Assembly: GCF_008831285.2 (NCBI RefSeq) | Contig: NC_045138.2 | Location: 9,083,205-9,147,204, forward strand | Reading direction: 5' to 3' | From: Nymphaea colorata | Taxonomy: Eukaryota; Streptophyta; Magnoliopsida; Nymphaeales; Nymphaeaceae | Length of the DNA: 64,000 bases | Shown here: positions 10,186 through 22,300 of the stretch, in pieces | Layout: every line of letters begins with the position of its first letter | How positions within the stretch are numbered: the stretch's first letter is position 1 | Translations under genes and position numbers: made by a program | The notes under the pieces: model-generated | The model's database searches: none | What the model was told of the DNA's origin: nothing | What the model saw: the letters and a program-made list of their open reading frames with translations, nothing else

Positions 10186-11965
10186 CTGGCGGATTCACAT
10201 TCGAATTTTAACAGGAACAATGCATCAATCCTCCAAAGTTCCAGGCAGATTCACATTCGAATTTTAAAATGTCTCCAATTGAATGAGAACCCCTAGCATC
10301 ATTAATCGTTTAATCCACAAGGCGGATTCACATTTGAATTTTTTTGCCTCCACAAGAACAACAACCAGTAGGCAGAAATTGTGAGACCAAAAGATCATAC
10401 CGAAGTAAGCGACCCGTTCATGTGCGAAATCTAACGAAGAAGCTTTGATCTCCTCATTCCTCAAGTGCGATTCAGATCGCCAAACAAAAATCCTTTATAA
10501 ATTAGACAAATTTGAAAATTGAGATTCACTGCAGGAAAAATCCTATACATTAAGTGCGATCAGATTCACCGCTTCTTCTTAAGTTTCCACCAATACTTAG
10601 GAAAAGAAACAAAGAAGCTGGTGGGGACTAGGCTGGCCCGTATTTCAGTTGAAGTCTTAAAGAGAAAATCTCTGAACGAAATGTTTGTAGATTCTTCCAC
10701 CATAGACGAAAGCACTAACCTCCCCTAGAGGATGAAGCATAGCAAAGGAGAGAGGGCTGGAGGGCTGGAGGTAGAGGAAAATGGCAGGAAGACAAACTAA
10801 ACAAGCATTGAAAAAGGGGAAAAAAATGAAAACCCAACACGGCAACACCAATCTTATTGACGCAAGCAGCCAACAAAACAATTGTTTAATAATAAGAAAT
10901 GATTCAAACGATTGAAGAAGAAAAAGAAAAAGCACTCACGTTGGAAACTTGGAAATGGCCCCTGGCCCTTCGCGGCTTTGCCCCTTCCCCTTTCTGGTGA
11001 ATGGTTGGGCGCAATGGGTGGGAAAACAAAATGTTTCCCACTAATGTTTAAACCTTTTAAGTTTTTGGTTTCTGACGTTGTTCATTGTGGGGCCCGACCC
11101 AATTCTGGGCAACAGCTAACACATGCCTTGAAGCTCCCCATGTGAAGCTCCTTGTTACATGGAGCTTTAGTGGGCTGGCCTGGGTAGAGGCCCATGCCAG
11201 CCCACATGTAGCTCTGCTACTGGGCCAGGGGACATGGAGTTGACGGTCGTGGCCATGAGGAAAGTGGTGAGCAGAGAGAGCAGAGTGTGGGTGTCGCTGT
11301 AGAGGAACGTCGGTGTGACGTTGTGGTTAGAGGAACGTCGGTGTGACGTTGTGGTTGTTGATGGTGCAGAGCTGCGGCAGGGCGGAAGAAATGGCGAACC
11401 TACCACTGGTGGTGCAGAGGTCACCTGCTCCCAGCGCGGGAGAGATGGCCGAGAAGATGGCCTGGTTAGGGGTGTATTTATACGCAAAATTTGGAAATTA
11501 TAGATTCAGTCCACCTTTTTTTGTTTATTTTCAAAAACGCTATTGCATTTTTTACAAGTTAATGTCACAACGTTTTTGCTAAAAAGTTTTCAAAAAGAGG
11601 CTTGCGAAAGTTAATTTAAGAGGGAAACCACGATTTTATGTGTGAAATTAAACAAAGATACCGTCAGACTTATTATGAATTGCTAAAAGAGGGTTTGTGA
11701 AAATTCTTTTGCAATTTTAGCGAAAAACCAAGATTTTATATACAATTGCGTATATGTACCCCTTAGACTTATTAAAATTGTTGAAAGAGGGTTCTGAAAA
11801 TAAATTTGAAAATAGATGAGGAAATTTACGTTCCAAAAATTTTAAATTGAGATTTCCTTGCTTTTAAGTGATATTTTAGAATATTATGGAGATAACATAA
11901 CGTGATAATTTTTATGTTGCTTTCACTTTATTGTTTCTTATTTGTCATGAAAATTAAATTTAGAA
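10186..11965. other. Spacer with short direct repeats
   Basis: Three copies of a phrase like 'ggcggattcacattcgaatt' occur at about 10189, 10244 and 10321, beside the NDC1 exon. A GC-richer patch at 11170-11480 includes a perfect 28-bp tandem duplication (11301-11328 and 11329-11356). From 11600 to 11800 a phrase of about 40 bp ('cagacttatta..attg..aaagaggg') is repeated imperfectly. No gene is supported; 11500-11965 may be the untranslated leader of the copia element that follows. Confidence 0.5.
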
Positions 11966-14100
11966 ATGACTTCAAGAGTGGGAGCCTCTGAACTAACCAA
12001 GATCGAAAAACTCAATGGAGGTAATTTTCATGCATGAAAGAGTACGATCATGTTGGCCTTGACTCTGGAGAGGTTGATGATCAACAAGTCTTTTTCCATT
12101 TTAGGAGATAAGCCTACAAATGAGGAAAGGAGAACATATGAGGCCTTTGAGACTGATAACTTGATGGCAAAAACCATCATGTCAGCTTTCATGAAAGATG
12201 ACCTGATCAAGGTGTTTGAGGACAGTTCAATTGCCAAGGAGATGTTTGACTTTATCTCCTCAAAGTATAACACCACTACAACTATGCATATTCAGCTACT
12301 TCTAGAACAATACAACTCATATAAAATGAATGAGCCAGCTAAAATGGTTGACCATGTTATTAAGATGTTAGTCATGGCTAAAGACCTAGCTGTAGTAGGA
12401 AATGTAATATCTGATAACATGCTGATCTCTACCATCCTGAATAGCTTGCCACATTCTTGGGAGATGGCAGTCACTACCTTGAGTCTCCAATTTAACACTC
12501 TAACTTTAGAGAAGCTCCTCTTACAATTAGCTATTCAGCAAGAACATCTGGCCAAAAGAAAAGATGTAGAATTAATGACAGTTCATGATAAATTTGCTAG
12601 TAGTCATATACTTGTAATACCCAAACAATTTAAAAAGAAAAATGATGGCAAGTTTAAGGACAACTTATAGATACTCAGAGAACACAAGAAATTGTTGTGA
12701 AATACTATACATGCAGAAAGCCTGGAAGAAGAACTGCAGGACTAAGTTCCCAAACAAAAAGAACAACAATGGCCAGAAAAACAATAATAGGAGGAGAAAT
12801 CAAGGGGACTCCAACAGAGAAGTCATTTGTGTTGTGTCAGAGTGTTTGTTCACAGATGAGGATTTGACTAGTTGGTGGGTTGATTCGGGTGCTACTCATC
12901 ATATTGCAAAGACAAAAAAAGGTGTGATTCGTATGGTGGACTTGAGTTCGGGAGTTCAAAAGGTCTATATGAAAAATAACTTATACTGTAATGTCATGAG
13001 AGTCGAATGATATCGACGAAATGTTAGAGGCACCAATGTCATTCTTAATGAAGTTTTGTATGTCCCCTCCATGAAGTGAAATCTAGTGTTTGTCCTCGGT
13101 CTAACTCTTATACTGTGATGTCATGAGAGTCGAATCATATTGACTAAATGTTGGAGGCACCAGTGTCATTGTTAATGAAGTTTTGTATGTCCTCTCTATG
13201 AGGAGAAATCTAGTGTTTATCTCCGCTTTGACTGGGAAAGGATTTGAAATTCGTTTTGTTCTAGGAAAAGTCACAGTGGAGAAACATGGCAGCACCATGT
13301 TCGATGGAAAATATGTAAAAGAACATGGTATGTTCAAACTCAATGAAATGAATAAAGCTTCCAGTTCTACTTATATTGATTGTGCAATGAGTGTGATTAT
13401 AAACTTATAGCATAAAAGGTTAAGCCATGTAAGCATCAGTAAGATGAAGATTCTAACACAATAAGGCATAATATCTGATATATAAATAAATGCTTTCGTG
13501 AAATACGAGTTGTATTTATACGAAAAAATGGCAAGGAAACCATTTCCATCTGAAGTAATTCAGACCACTAAACTATTAGAAATAATCCATATAGATATTT
13601 GTGGACCTTTCAAAGTCCAAAAACATAGTAGCAAGTTATACTTCATAACATTCATTGATGACTTCTTAAGATTTGGTTATATTTACCTGATCAAATACAA
13701 GTTTGAAGCACTTGATAAATTAAGAAATATAAAAAGGAAGTCGAGAGACAACTTGAAAATATATCGAGGTTGTAAGGTCTCATCGAGATAGTGAATATAC
13801 ATTAAATGAATTCCTCGAATATTGTAAAGACCTTAGAATTAATAGGCAAAGAACAATGCCTAGAACACCACAACAAAATGGTATCGCTAAAAGTATGAAA
13901 AATGGAACTGTTAGCTCAAAGAGTAAACATATAATGGTGAAATATCATTATGTTTATGAAATGATAGAGAAAAATAAAACCCCAGTTGATTACATGTCTA
14001 CCAATGATATGGTAGTTGATCTCTTAACTAAGGGAATAGCAGAGGACTTGTTTACCAAACATGTCGCCCATATAGGATTAAGATATATTTGAAAGGTTAG
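11966..14100 (+). mobile_element. Ty1/copia element C1 internal region, lacking reverse transcriptase
   Basis: The coding remnants lie in copia order. gag starts at 11966 ('MTSRVGASELTKIEKLNGG') and is broken by TGA at 12035 where tryptophan is usual; it continues open to 12670 with the copia UBN2-type domain. The protease core 'WWVDSGATHHI' lies near 12876. GAG-pre-integrase follows, about 13183-13410. The integrase core start 'IHIDICGPF' is at 13588. A 'TPQQNGIAK' piece near 13862 jumps directly into the C-terminal RNase H tail ('VVDLLTKGIAEDLFTKH', about 14010-14060). The whole reverse transcriptase is deleted. Several stops and frameshifts are present, so the element is non-autonomous and dead. 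Confidence 0.9.
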
Positions 14101-14255
14101 GACGGAAAACCATTGAATGAAAAATTTTGCTATAAACCATGCATACAATTTAAGTTTCGATGAATAAACCAATTATGGAAAACTACGTAACTAATTAAAT
14201 GAGAAAACTCATACATGGTAGAAGCAATCTGGCAGTGTAATGGCCAAGTGGCAGA

Positions 14256-14621
14256 TGTTAGATAGTAGCCACTGAGCCCTATCTGAACATCTTGTAACTA
14301 CGAGGTAGTTACGAGATTAATTTGTAAACAGTTTTACAAATAAAAGGCTATTATCAATAAATCAAGATTTATCATTACTTGTTTTCACTCTGTCAAATCT
14401 GCCACCCTAACCGCCTGCTAGGCTTCGGGGAATCCTATGAAGTCGGCCTATATATGCCCAAGGACTCTCTGAATTAGTATTGAATCTCTCGGTTGATTGC
14501 CCTAAAGGAGCCTCATAGAAACAAAACAAATAGTCACCACTTTCTTCCTATTTTGTTTTACTTTTTCTTCTTCTTCTTCCTTTGTCTCTGCCTTTGCCTC
14601 TAGATGCTCGTGTACTCATCC
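14256..14621 (+). mobile_element. 3' LTR of copia element C1
   Basis: The LTR begins TGTTAGATAG directly after a polypurine-type tract ('ccaagtggcaga') and runs about 365 bp to 'gtgtactcatc'. It matches the LTR fragment at 8553-8867. No clear target-site duplication was found because the 5' LTR is displaced or lost. Confidence 0.75.
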
Positions 14622-14863
14622 TGAGCATTGAGACTAAGACACTATTATGCTGCCTTCACTCCATCAAGGAGAAGCAGGGATTTGGCCATCATTATGTAAG
14701 TGTCGACAAATGTGCTATATTAATTTCAATTGAAATTATTGCGAATGCTTTCCAAATTTGAATTTGGTTACAAAACCAAAATTGTCAGCCTCAATCACAA
14801 ATGTACCTTTAAAACTGACTGAACATATAATAGAACCTTAGCTTCCTTCCTTCCACCCATTAT

Positions 14864-14905
<42 letters not shown>

Positions 14906-16291
14906 TGAGACTAACAGAAATAATGAGGATAGGAGCACCTGTTGGAAAGTGAGGCCTTCATTTTCGGCCTTGGAGGATGGAATATCAAGAGAAACAACAG
15001 AAGCAAGAAAGAGAATAAAAAACAAGAACTATCAGACCTCTGCGCACAAGCCTTATTTAGCCAAGTCTTGAAGATTTTAGCCGAGAAAGCTCCCAACTTT
15101 AGTTCTTCTAGCAACCATCTGTATTACAGAATATGCAACGATGAACAACCAAATGATCGGTAATAGATATACCAACATGCCATGAGTCTGTTTCATTATA
15201 AAAACCAAGCTTCACCTCTTATGCTTCAAGCTGGCATTAGCAAGGCCATTGGAGAGAGACATGAGAGCTCCTAGAGAAAATAAGGAAGAACTTTAGTTAA
15301 ATAGATGCTGATACTCATGAAACCTCGTCGTGGCAATAGGCTTGCACAAATTAGCATCGATCTGGTAGAGAAAACACTGGCCCATGATTCAACATTGGGC
15401 ATTCTCAGAAACCAATCGATTTACACATATTTTTAGACTTTTCTTGCTATTCATATCATGTAATGTGCACATATTAGTCAAACTAGAATTGACTACTCTA
15501 TTGTGGAACACAGTCTAACATGAATGCGATCAAATTACAAGGTGAACTATAGGCAGTCTTTGATGGTGGTGGTCTCGTCCATCTCTCCCTTAGGCTTGTC
15601 TGTGGAATTCAAAACTTTTTTCTGCTCTAGCTCAAGAAGATAAATTAAATGCTTACTGCCTTAGACTATGACAAACAGAGCACATGTTAAATCAGGCCAT
15701 TTGCATGGATGTACAATGATAGTCCTTAGAAAATAATAAGCACAAGAACCATTTTTTTTAATTAAAATTTTTTCTGCAGCACGTATTTACTTGGTAGCAA
15801 TGGCCCCACCAGCTACGCAAAATTGGACATTCTAGGGGAGGAATGAACTGACTAAACATAATATTTCTTTTTACTGAGATATGTACAATGTCCCAACACA
15901 TTTGTACAAAGCAATTCCAAAGATATTGAAAAGATAACCAGGAGTACTTATACCATTTCATTTCTTAAGCCAAGCTTCAAAGCACATCCTGAAGAAGCTT
16001 GGGGAGAGCCAGACCAACCGTCCAAACATCATTTCCATGACATATTTATAGGAGAATGTCTGGTCCGACCTCTACACTAGACACACAACATACCCTTCTG
16101 CTTCATCACCAAGTCCCTATTGGCAAAACTTTAGAGGAATTTCAGTTTAGATTGTGGAATTAAGATATAAAACCTTTGTTAAGTGAGACATAGCAATTGC
16201 ATCAAGAACTAATACATTAGGAGGTAACATAAGGTGGCAAAATTAGCATTTTGGCCCCCTAGCCTGAACTGGCTCCTGTGGCTTAACATAC
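14622..16291. other. Spacer, possible remnants of an unidentified minus-strand gene
   Basis: A GA-rich tract lies at 14864-14906. On the minus strand, 15560-15660 gives a short open stretch ending '..KGEMDETTTIKDCL' and a stop, and 15240-15300 has an exon-like piece between AG and GT. Neither could be linked to a known family. The exon split by the copia insertion at 16317 lies upstream on the same strand, so these may belong to one gene, but this is not established. Confidence 0.3.
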
Positions 16292-16311
16292 ATTCTAAGG
16301 AATACACCATT
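16292..16311 (-). pseudogene. Downstream part of host exon interrupted by copia C2
   Basis: On the minus strand this continues the exon at 18671-18551 once the retrotransposon and one copy of its 5-bp duplication are ignored. The frame stays open and ends at a strong plant donor (GAAT then GTATGT). See the partner entry. Confidence 0.4.
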
Positions 16312-16316
16312 GTTAA
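16312..16316. repeat. Target-site duplication GTTAA (left) of copia C2
   Basis: The 5 bp GTTAA directly precedes the element end and is repeated at 18551-18555. Confidence 0.9.
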
Positions 16317-16559
16317 TGAAAGAACTTGAGATCTAAAAGAGAATGAGAGAGTGAAAAACTTTCGTATTCTGTATTCATTGTTGATGATGCACAATATATA
16401 TAGTCTTCTAAAGATAACAAATATATAGGGAATAAGAACGTTACAACAGAAATAAAGAAAGAGATAAATATGAAAGTTGGTTCCCTAAAATAAATGATAT
16501 GATATGATTTTATCTCTTGACTATTTTGATGGTATCATATTTCAGTTCTTTCCTTAACA
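16317..16559 (-). mobile_element. 3' LTR of copia C2
   Basis: The LTR is 243 bp and, on the minus strand, begins TGTTAAGG and ends TTCTTTCA. It is matched by 18310-18550. Confidence 0.93.
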
Positions 16560-18309
16560 GCCTCCCACAAGCTGAACAGAGGTTCCACGGCATTGAGATT
16601 GTGCCGAAAATCTTTAACCGTGGTTCCTCCAAGAGCCTTTGTCATTCTATCTGCTAATTGTTCTTTTGTCCTGATGAGTTCGCTTGAATCTCTCCTTTAT
16701 TAACATGATCTCTAACAAAGTGAAAATCAACTTCAACATGCTTTGTTTGAGCATGGAATACAAGATTTGACACCAGATATAGAGATCGTATATTGTCACA
16801 CCATAAGATCAGTGCTTTTGATGATAGATCATTTAGCTCCTTTAAAAGAGATTTTAACCATAGTATTTCTGCAGCAGCACAGGCTAAAAACTTGTACTCA
16901 GCTTTGGTACTTGACTGAGCGACTGTCTGATGTTTTCTAGAGGCCCATGAGATTATATTATTGTCTAAGAGCAAAAAAACCACCAATTGACTTATGAGCT
17001 TTTGGGCTTGCAGTCCAATCCGCATCAGCAAAGATGCTTAATTGCAATGATGGTGATTGAGTCAAGCAAATAGCATAATGATTTGTTCCATTTTAAGCAC
17101 CAGAGAATCCTTTTAATCATTTTTCAGTGAATAGGCTTCGAAGAGTGCATGAATTGACATGCACGATTAACAGCAAATGCAATGTCTAGACGGGTCAGGG
17201 TAGCATATTGTAACACTCCTACCACACTATGATATAGTGTGAGATCCCAAAACAAAGAGTCATCATCAACTTTATAAATTTTAGGGGTCGCCATGGGAGA
17301 TGTCATAGGTTAGCATTATCCATTTGAGATTTGTGAATAATGCTATTATTATAGTTTTGTTGGCATAGATATAGTTCCCTGGTCTTCGCTTGACTTCAAT
17401 GCCAAGAAAGTATGTCAAGGGGCCAAGATCCTTGACGAAAAAGACAAATCCAAGCTACATAATGACTTGAGAAATAAGGTGTGGTGTAGATCCGGTGATG
17501 ATCAAATCATCAACATTGACTGGGAGATATAGTTGGTGAGAGTTGCGGGAGTAAATGAACAATGATGCATCCGATTGAGAAACAACAAATCCAATATCTC
17601 GAAAATAGCAACTCAGGTGATGATACCATGTGTGTGGGGCTTGCTTGAGCCCATACAAAGCTTTGTCTAACTTACATACAAAGTGAGGGAATTTTTTATC
17701 TTCAAAGCCCTCTGGTTAAGCCATATAAACATCCTCTGAAAGACACACATCGAGAAAAGCATTGTCAAAATCAAGTTGCCTCAAGTCCAACCAAAGTGAA
17801 CTGCTAAATAGAGTAATACCTTTATGGTGGTAGGTTTGGCAATGGGACTAAATGTTTCTTGACAAGTCCAACCAAAGTGAACTGGAGCTCCTTTTTCAAT
17901 AACATTATTCTCAAAGGAACCTGAGAACTAAAAGATTTCTTTAACATTTTCCATGCTTCATGAATTGATTTGTTGGACACAATCTATCCCAAAACAGGTT
18001 CTAAAACGGTACCCTTAATCTAACTTAAGGCCAATCTGTCTGATCTCTTCCAAACAGCAAATTCTGGGTTGGCTTTGCTCTTGCCATCCTTAGTAATGGT
18101 CTTAGTAGGAGGTGGAAATGGCCCGTCAATGAACTGAACGAGTTCCTGAGACTCCACAACATATTCTAACTGATTGCTCCATAACAGATAATTATCCATG
18201 TTTAGTTTAACAGAGATAAGGGCAGCAATCGCATTCCATATGGTGGATGAAGATGATGAACCAGCCATGACACTTCTAGAAGAAGAAGAAGATAATGGCT
18301 CTGATACAA

Positions 18310-18550
18310 TGAAAGAACTTGAGATCTAAAAGAGAACGAGAGTGAAAAACTTTCATATTCTATATTCATTGTTGATGATACACAATATATATAGTCTTCT
18401 AAAGATAACAGATATACAGAGAATAAGAACGTTGCAACATAAATAAAGAAAGAGATAAATATGAAAGTTAGTTCTTTAAAATACATGATATGGTATGATT
18501 TTATCTCTTGACTATTTTGACGGTATCAGATTTTAATTCTTTCCTTAACA
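18310..18550 (-). mobile_element. 5' LTR of copia C2
   Basis: The LTR is 241 bp with the same TG..CA ends. It is followed on the minus strand by the primer-binding site at about 18309-18297. Confidence 0.93.
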
Positions 18551-18671
18551 GTTAAAAACTGATCATCTTGAAGGCTAAAGCAATATTGCTCCACCATGGA
18601 CAAGGAAAGGTCGCAGGGCGGTAGGACACAAGACAGTGAGTGAGCATTGACTTCAGCAATATCAAAACAAC
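18551..18671 (-). pseudogene. Upstream part of an unidentified host exon split by copia C2
   Basis: On the minus strand a consensus acceptor (TTTTAG) is followed by an open frame with protein-like composition ('DIAEVNAHSLSCVLPPCDLS', 'SMVEQYCFSLQDDQFL'). It runs straight into the TSD TTAAC at the copia insertion and continues in frame on the far side (16311-16292, 'TMVYSLE') to a GTATGT donor. The uninterrupted exon would be 141 bp. I do not recognise the family. If this is an exon, the insertion lies inside coding sequence and the gene is broken at this locus. Confidence 0.45.
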
Positions 18672-19681
18672 CTAAAACCAGTAAATTATACATAAATAAT
18701 GAAGTTTTTTAAAAGATGGGAAATAAGAAGAAGGTATGAAGGAAAGACACCTGTTCACGTGATAAAAATTAAAAAAAAAGGTTACCGCACAATGGAACTC
18801 ACATTATACGCTAAAGAAAAATTTCTTGTGGTAAAAGTAACCTGGTGACCTTCCCGTATTTTCTTTACGCAAAGTAATCATAACCCTTGTTTGGTGTAGT
18901 GTGTCTCGATTGTATTGATAGGAGGAGGGATTTGGAGGGGGCGGTTTTCATTAATTTGGTGATGGTAGGATTCTGTCAGCAGCCTTAGTCTTGGGGGAAG
19001 TGGTGTATTAGACGGAGAGCTGAAAGTTCTTGAGAGGACATTGGGTTTCCATAAGGACTGGGGGATCTTTTTTATGCGTCCTCCACAGACGCTTCCTTTA
19101 TCAGAAAGATTAGGCAGTATTTGAATTGGAAGAGAGAGTGGCATGAAGGCAATACTGTTCTGCAGCATGTTCTTGAACGTATGCGAGTAGAGAGGAGACG
19201 CTACAGTGGATATTGGGCTTTTTGTACAACATCATATGGATACTTCTAGAAATACTTTTTGTGCACTTGTTGATTAAGAGCTGAGTCAACTCTTTGTGAA
19301 TCATATTGTAAAGATTTGTAATTTTGTGTAATACTAATCTTTCCCCTTATTTTGTACATCATATTTGTGATTAATAAAGAAAAGGGGCCTATCCCCTAGC
19401 AATCTGTTACTGTGAACAATTGGCACAACATAAGAACTTCCAGAATGCAATCTTTTCTGTATTCTTTTGTGATAAGAAGAGAGATTTGATGTAAAGTAGT
19501 GTGCGCTTTCTGTAAAGGATGCCTAGGGCTTGCAAAATTATATTGCATATGATCGTGTTAACACTTTAAAAATATCTGTGCTGAAACTAATAAAAACTAA
19601 TGCTCCTGTTGCGGTACTATTTTTTTAGTGATAGAGTTTTAATTTTTTGTTATTTGGCAACATTTGACATATAGCAAATTT

Positions 19682-19684
<3 letters not shown>
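18672..19684. other. Spacer, no gene named
   Basis: A minus-strand open frame at 18878-19168 has ordinary protein-like composition ('SSPSNTPLPPRLRLLTES') and could be another exon of the gene split by copia C2. From 19300 to 19400 the plus strand looks like a transcript end (T-rich, 'aataaag'). Neither is supported enough to call. Confidence 0.35.

Positions 19685-19731
<47 letters not shown>
19685..19731. repeat. (AT)n tract
   Basis: AT dinucleotides of about 45 bp upstream of the second plastid rRNA fragment. Confidence 0.95.
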
Positions 19732-19732
<1 letters not shown>

Positions 19733-19779
19733 CTTCATCTAGGTTTTAACAGAGAAATCATCCGACCCTTCATAGCATC

Positions 19780-19905
19780 TTGTTAGATGCATTGCATCAG
19801 GCAATATGATCGATGACACTTGCCTGATGCATTACATTGAGTGGTTGTGATTAAATGAAGCTCAACATAGGTTGTGATTAAATGAAGCTCAACATAGCTG
19901 GAGGA
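19780..19905. repeat. Short duplicated segment next to rRNA fragment
   Basis: A 27-bp unit starting 'gttgtgattaaatgaagctc' occurs twice in tandem (about 19845-19900). The phrases 'gatgcattgcatc.ggca' and 'catagctggaggatt' also occur, in the same order, at 1905-1965, which lies about 280 bp from the other plastid 23S fragment. Confidence 0.5.
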
Positions 19906-19910
19906 TTGTT

Positions 19911-20668
19911 TCGGGGATTTGAAAATAAGCATAGATCTGGAGATTCTTGAATAGGCCAACTTTTTGAACTGCATTTGAATCTATAAGCAAACAAGAGACA
20001 ACTGACAAATTGAAACACTTTAGTAGTCGAAGGAAAAGAAACCAAAAGTGATTCATATAGTAACAGCGAGTGAAATGGGAGTAGCCTAAACATAGAAAAC
20101 GAGGTTGTAAGAGAGCAATACAAGCATCGTGTTGCTAGGCAAAGTGGTGGAGTTTTGCACCCTAGACGGCGAAAGTCCAGCAATCAAAAACATCACTTGT
20201 TTAAGCTCTGGCTTGAGTAGCATAGGTCACATAAAATCCCTTGTAAAATAGCAAAGACCACCTTGCAAGGCTAATACTCTTGAGTGACTGATAGTGAAAT
20301 AGTACCATGAGGAAGAGGTAAAAAGAACCCCTATCCAAGAGTGAAATAGAACATGAAACCGTGAGCTCCCAAGTAGTGGGAGGACAATTTGATCTTTGAC
20401 CCTGTGCTTATTAAAGAATGGTTTGGTTAAGGTAACCACCAAAGCCATACCAAAAGCGAGTTTTTATAGGACAATTGTCACTATTTATAGAACCGAACCT
20501 GGATAATTTATCCATGACCAGGAAGCTTGGGTGAAGCTAAGAACCAACTAATGTTAAAGAATCAATAAATGAGTTGTGGTTAGGGGTGAGATGCCACTTG
20601 AACCCAGAGCTAACTGGTTCTTCCTGAAATGCATTAAGGTGCAATAGTTGACTGGACATATAGGGGTT
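19911..20668 (+). pseudogene. rrn23: Plastid 23S rRNA 5' fragment, strongly decayed
   Basis: The plus strand follows the chloroplast 23S rRNA gene from close to its 5' end ('tttcggggatttgaaaata') through 'gagtgaaatgggagtagcc', 'ggaccacc'-type 'agaccaccttgcaaggct', 'gtgaaatagaacatgaaacc' and 'gggtgaagctaag' to 'gactggacatataggggt'. That is about 760 nt. Changes are dominated by C-to-T and G-to-A relative to the plastid sequence as I recall it, the signature of deamination in methylated nuclear DNA. A short internal deletion removes the 'tggaggtc' segment. It ends at an (AT)n tract. It overlaps the same rRNA region as 2242-2764 but is in the opposite orientation and much older. Confidence 0.9.
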
Positions 20669-22127
20669 TTATATATATATATATATATTGGTGACTTAAA
20701 GTCACTCATTCATGAGCACAAACCAATCCATTGTGATAGTCAGGTTAAAAGTAAAACATAAAGAACATAGATATTTTTGTCATTTAGTATCGATTCTCAT
20801 CTCTTTTTTTTTCTGATTTTTTTTTCAACCATTTATCATGACGGATCATATGGCCTCCATGAGTTATATGTTATTATAGATAGACAAAGTCGTCATTCAT
20901 TCATACATATATGTGAGCATGTATGTGTGTGTATTGTAGGTGTGCTTAGAATATGAACACCATTAAAAACTAATATCATTTGAAAGTCAAAACTATCATT
21001 ATTTTCAATAAGTCATCGCTTAACTTTTGTTAATATTTTCTTTATTTTGATTAAAAAACCCAAAAAAGGGAGACATTTGCCTGGAATTAATCAATTACAG
21101 TACACATTCCAGCACACATTCAATTCAGATATTTGAGTCCCCAGCAGGCCATTTGGATAACAGTTGTCCGTTTGGAAAGTGAATGAAAATATTTTGCGAC
21201 GTCTTCTCCTTTTTTCCCTTTCCAAATCTCCTTTTCTATCAATAACTACGAAAAGGATCCGCAAAGGGCCCACCTTGCTGGCTGATTGCCGTTATTGTGG
21301 CGTAAGATAAATTTGCCAGAGGAATCGAGTCCTCAACGTTGAGGGCCGCTTGAGAATGACAAACTCAAATAACTAAGAGTATTGTGTACCGCCGGTCCTC
21401 CTCATATTTATAGTCAAGCGGAAGCAGTGCCGAGACTTTCACTGGTTTGTTGGTCTGACCAGCTATACTATATTTCACTTGTAGACATTATTTCTACATC
21501 ATACTTAATTTTTTCTTCTTTTCATTGTCAAATTGAAAGAACAAAAAGAGAATGAATCTCATATGACCCGTTAGGCTTGAACTTCACTACTACTAAGGCA
21601 CGTTTTTTTTGCACCCCAACTATTTAATGGCCTTCACACAATGCCTTCCGTGACCATCTATTTAAAGAAATATATAGACTGAGATTTGAATCAAAGACTT
21701 GGCCGCCTATAAAAAACCAGTTTCACCACAAGTTGTGCGACAAACTGTTGAGAAAGTATAAGTCTGAACATGTACTGCGCAAATTTTAAAGCAGATTCAA
21801 ACTTCAAAATACAAGTTTAATGCGATGTGTTGGTTGTCTGCATCAAATTATAAAAGAATTGAAGGAAAATAAAAGTCGGGCTAATTGACATATGATTCTC
21901 TCTGTCTCCATCTTTCTTACGACATCTATTTGATCAACTTGGAAATTTTGTTCACATTGTGACATCATGCAAAAAATTAGTTTTATTTAGGAGAGTAGAT
22001 GGTTGTTAATTAGTATTTCGAAAGAATCATTTTGAATGTAGAATTTTGTGAACGATTAAATTGCAGTTTATACGAAGTCTTAACTAGTTGAATCCATCAT
22101 CGACGCATTGGACTTGAGAGGGTATGA
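20669..22127. other. AT-rich spacer
   Basis: The stretch opens with a short (AT)n tract and continues without a recognisable gene. A GC-richer part at 21110-21430 shows no domain. Confidence 0.5.
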
Positions 22128-22300
22128 GGTTTGAACACGTTAGCATGAGAGTAATCATGACCTTAGAGAGAGAGAGGGAGAGAGATTGCAAATAAGGGAG
22201 GTTTGAACACGTTAGCATGAGAGTAATCATGACCTTAGAGAGAGAGAGAGAGAGAGAGAGACAGATTGCAAATCAGAGAGGTTTGAACACGTTAGCGTTG
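22128..22300 (+). repeat. Three-copy tandem repeat with GA tracts, unit 72-80 bp
   Basis: The phrase 'ggtttgaacacgttagc' starts at 22128, 22200 and 22280. The first two copies continue 'atgagagtaatcatgacctt' and then a GA run and 'gattgcaaat'. Unit length differs only in the GA run. Confidence 0.9.

Larger units (their letters stand above)
16317..18550 (-). mobile_element. Internally deleted Ty1/copia element C2
   Basis: A complete short element of 2234 bp on the minus strand with LTRs of about 241-243 bp, 5-bp TSD GTTAA, a tRNA-Met-type primer-binding site (minus 'TTGTATCAGAGCC' beside the right LTR) and a polypurine tract ('TTGTGGGAGGC') beside the left LTR. Internal coding consists of the gag start ('MAGSSSSS' from 18268, open to about 17890, 'IHEAWKMLKKSF'), then directly reverse transcriptase ('QLDFDNAFL', 'ALYGLKQAPHTWY', 'VNVDDLIITG') and RNase H ('TKAEYKFLACAAAE', 'HVEVDFHFVRDHV'). 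Protease and integrase are missing. A 22-bp direct repeat (17782-17803 and 17863-17884) flanks the gag/RT junction. By eye the LTRs differ at about 18 sites, so it is not a recent insertion. Confidence 0.93.

Noticed and set aside
8553-14621. A single 6-kb copia element with LTRs at 8553 and 14256
   Set aside because: No primer-binding site follows the left fragment and 3 kb of unrelated sequence, including an NDC1 exon, lies before gag; kept as two entries.
19878-20448. Minus-strand open frames of 101 and 73 codons
   Set aside because: They lie on the antisense strand of the decayed plastid 23S rRNA.
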